Source of the DNA: CAYMAX01 sp964388595 | GTDB taxonomy: Bacteria > Bacteroidota > Bacteroidia > Bacteroidales > UBA932 | DNA length: 8,034 bases | NCBI GenBank assembly: GCA_964388595.1 | Contig: CAYMAX010000062.1 | Span: forward strand, 1 to 8,034 | Direction of reading: 5' to 3' | Shown here: positions 7,487-8,034 of the stretch, in pieces | Layout of the letters: each line of letters begins with the position of its first letter | Numbering within the stretch: position 1 is the first letter of the stretch | Position numbers and translations under genes: made by a program | Notes under the pieces: generated by a model | What the model was told of the DNA's origin: nothing | What the model saw: only the letters and a program-made list of their open reading frames with translations | Database searches by the model: none

Positions 7487-7497
7487 GTTCATTGACG
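7487..7497 (+). promoter_or_regulatory. boxA-like antitermination motif
   Basis: GTTCATTGACG resembles the rRNA boxA core (GCTCTTTAACA) that recruits NusB/S10 antitermination factors, and similar GTTCnTTGAC strings occur in Bacteroidota rRNA leaders and spacers as I recall them. It sits about 20 nt after the predicted transcription start, a sensible place for boxA. The assignment rests on resemblance only. Confidence 0.35.
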
Positions 7498-7599
7498 TAA
7501 TGAGAGAGATAACGAGGTAAAGTTAAAAATAAATTAGTCTGTATAATTAGAGATAATAATAGGGACTACAATAACGAGAAATAGATATTCATATCGAGA

Positions 7600-8034
7600 G
7601 AAGTTACAAGGGCAAACGAAGGATGCCTTGGCTTCTGGCGGCGAAGAAGGACGTGGTAAGCTACGAAAAGCGTCGGGGATCTGCAAACAGGAATTGATCC
7701 GACGGTATCCGAATGGGGCAACCCACAATGTTGAAGACATTGTACACTATAAGTGAGCCAACGCAGGGAACTGAAACATCTCAATACCTGCAGGAAAAGA
7801 AAGAAACGATCGATTCCCCTAGTAGTGGCGAGCGAACGGGGAAGAGCCTAAACCGATAATGTTTCGGCATTATCGGTGTTGTAGGAGTCGCAACACCTTT
7901 GATTACTGAAAAGTGGAATTACCTGGAAAGGTAAATCGCAGAGGGTGACAATCCCGTACACGTAGAGTAGTAATCAAACAGCGACCACCTGAGTAGGGCG
8001 GGACACGAGGAATCCTGTCTGAATCTACGGGGCC
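7600..8034 (+). rRNA. rrl: 23S ribosomal RNA, 5' part (runs off window)
   Basis: This is domain I of 23S rRNA, with conserved strings in the right order: GGATGCC (7621), GAAGAAGGACGTG, AAGCGTCGG, CCGAATGGGG(C)AACCC, GGAACTGAAACATCT, GGAAAAGAAA, GATTCCCCTAGTAGTGGCGAGCGAACGGGG, GGTGACAATCCCGTACACG, and GAGTAGGGCGGGACACG near the right edge. This covers about 435 of roughly 2,900 nt. The mature 5' end is placed by comparison with E. coli and is uncertain by about 5 nt. The usual GGTGGATGCC near the 5' end reads GAAGGATGCC here, a small departure from the common form. A perfect 9-bp stem at 7853-7861/7868-7876 is a normal variable helix of domain I. What is odd is the upstream context: a promoter and short leader, with no 16S or spacer tRNAs. 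Confidence 0.97.

Larger units (their letters stand above)
7463..7599 (+). other. Transcribed leader of the 23S rRNA gene
   Basis: About 140 nt between the promoter and the mature 23S. It is A-rich and has no open reading frame, no tRNA cloverleaf and no 16S 3' end (no CCTCC anti-SD). It contains a 5' hairpin (7467-7482), a boxA-like motif (7487-7497) and the 8-nt direct repeat ATAACGAG at 7509-7516 and 7571-7578. The portion next to the 23S probably forms half of the RNase III processing stem, whose partner would lie beyond the window. Confidence 0.6.

Noticed and set aside
7534..7784. Two overlapping minus-strand reading frames (68 and 72 codons)
   Set aside because: They lie antisense to the 23S rRNA and its leader; such frames are a common annotation artefact and have no start context or recognisable product.
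7853..7876. Perfect 9-bp inverted repeat that looks like a terminator stem
   Set aside because: It is a normal variable helix of 23S rRNA domain I, with no T run after it.

Overview
The window is most likely from a member of the Bacteroidales (phylum Bacteroidota). Three things point there: a textbook Bacteroidota -7 promoter box (TACCTTTG) in front of an rRNA gene, genes that mostly lack Shine-Dalgarno sequences, and gene types typical of that order. These are a SpoIID/LytB-type protein, an AmpG-like permease, a GH171/DUF1343 protein, a TIGR00733-type OPT transporter and PepT. The family within the order cannot be fixed by eye.

Left part (1-4135, + strand). This is the 3' end of a gene cluster that looks like a peptidoglycan/MurNAc salvage locus. 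It holds the C-terminal part of a SpoIID/LytB-domain protein, cut by the window edge; an AmpG-like major-facilitator permease 7 nt downstream; a secreted NamZ-type exo-N-acetylmuramidase overlapping the permease stop by 8 nt; and, 28 nt further on, an unrecognised exported 295-residue protein rich in predicted helix. The inferred logic is as follows. The SpoIID-type protein opens or trims glycan strands in the periplasm, NamZ releases MurNAc from non-reducing ends, and the permease brings the product inside. Cytoplasmic steps (a MurK-type kinase and MurQ-type etherase) would be expected upstream, outside the window.

Middle part (4113-7360, - strand). This is a two-gene peptide-utilisation unit: an OPT-family oligopeptide transporter followed 20 nt later by pepT (tripeptidase). 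Imported small peptides would be cut by PepT in the cytoplasm. The 3' end of pepT overlaps the 3' end of the unknown exported gene by 23 bp, tail to tail, with no terminator visible between them.

Right part (7361-8034). An A/T-tract-rich intergenic stretch leads into a strong Bacteroidota promoter on the + strand. A leader of about 140 nt follows, with a GNRA-loop hairpin at its very start and a boxA-like motif, and then the first ~435 nt of a 23S rRNA gene, which runs off the window. No 16S rRNA end and no tRNA-Ile/Ala lies between the promoter and the 23S. The 23S therefore appears to have its own promoter (unlinked rRNA genes), unless the assembly joined a 16S leader to a 23S spacer. This is the most noteworthy structural point in the window.
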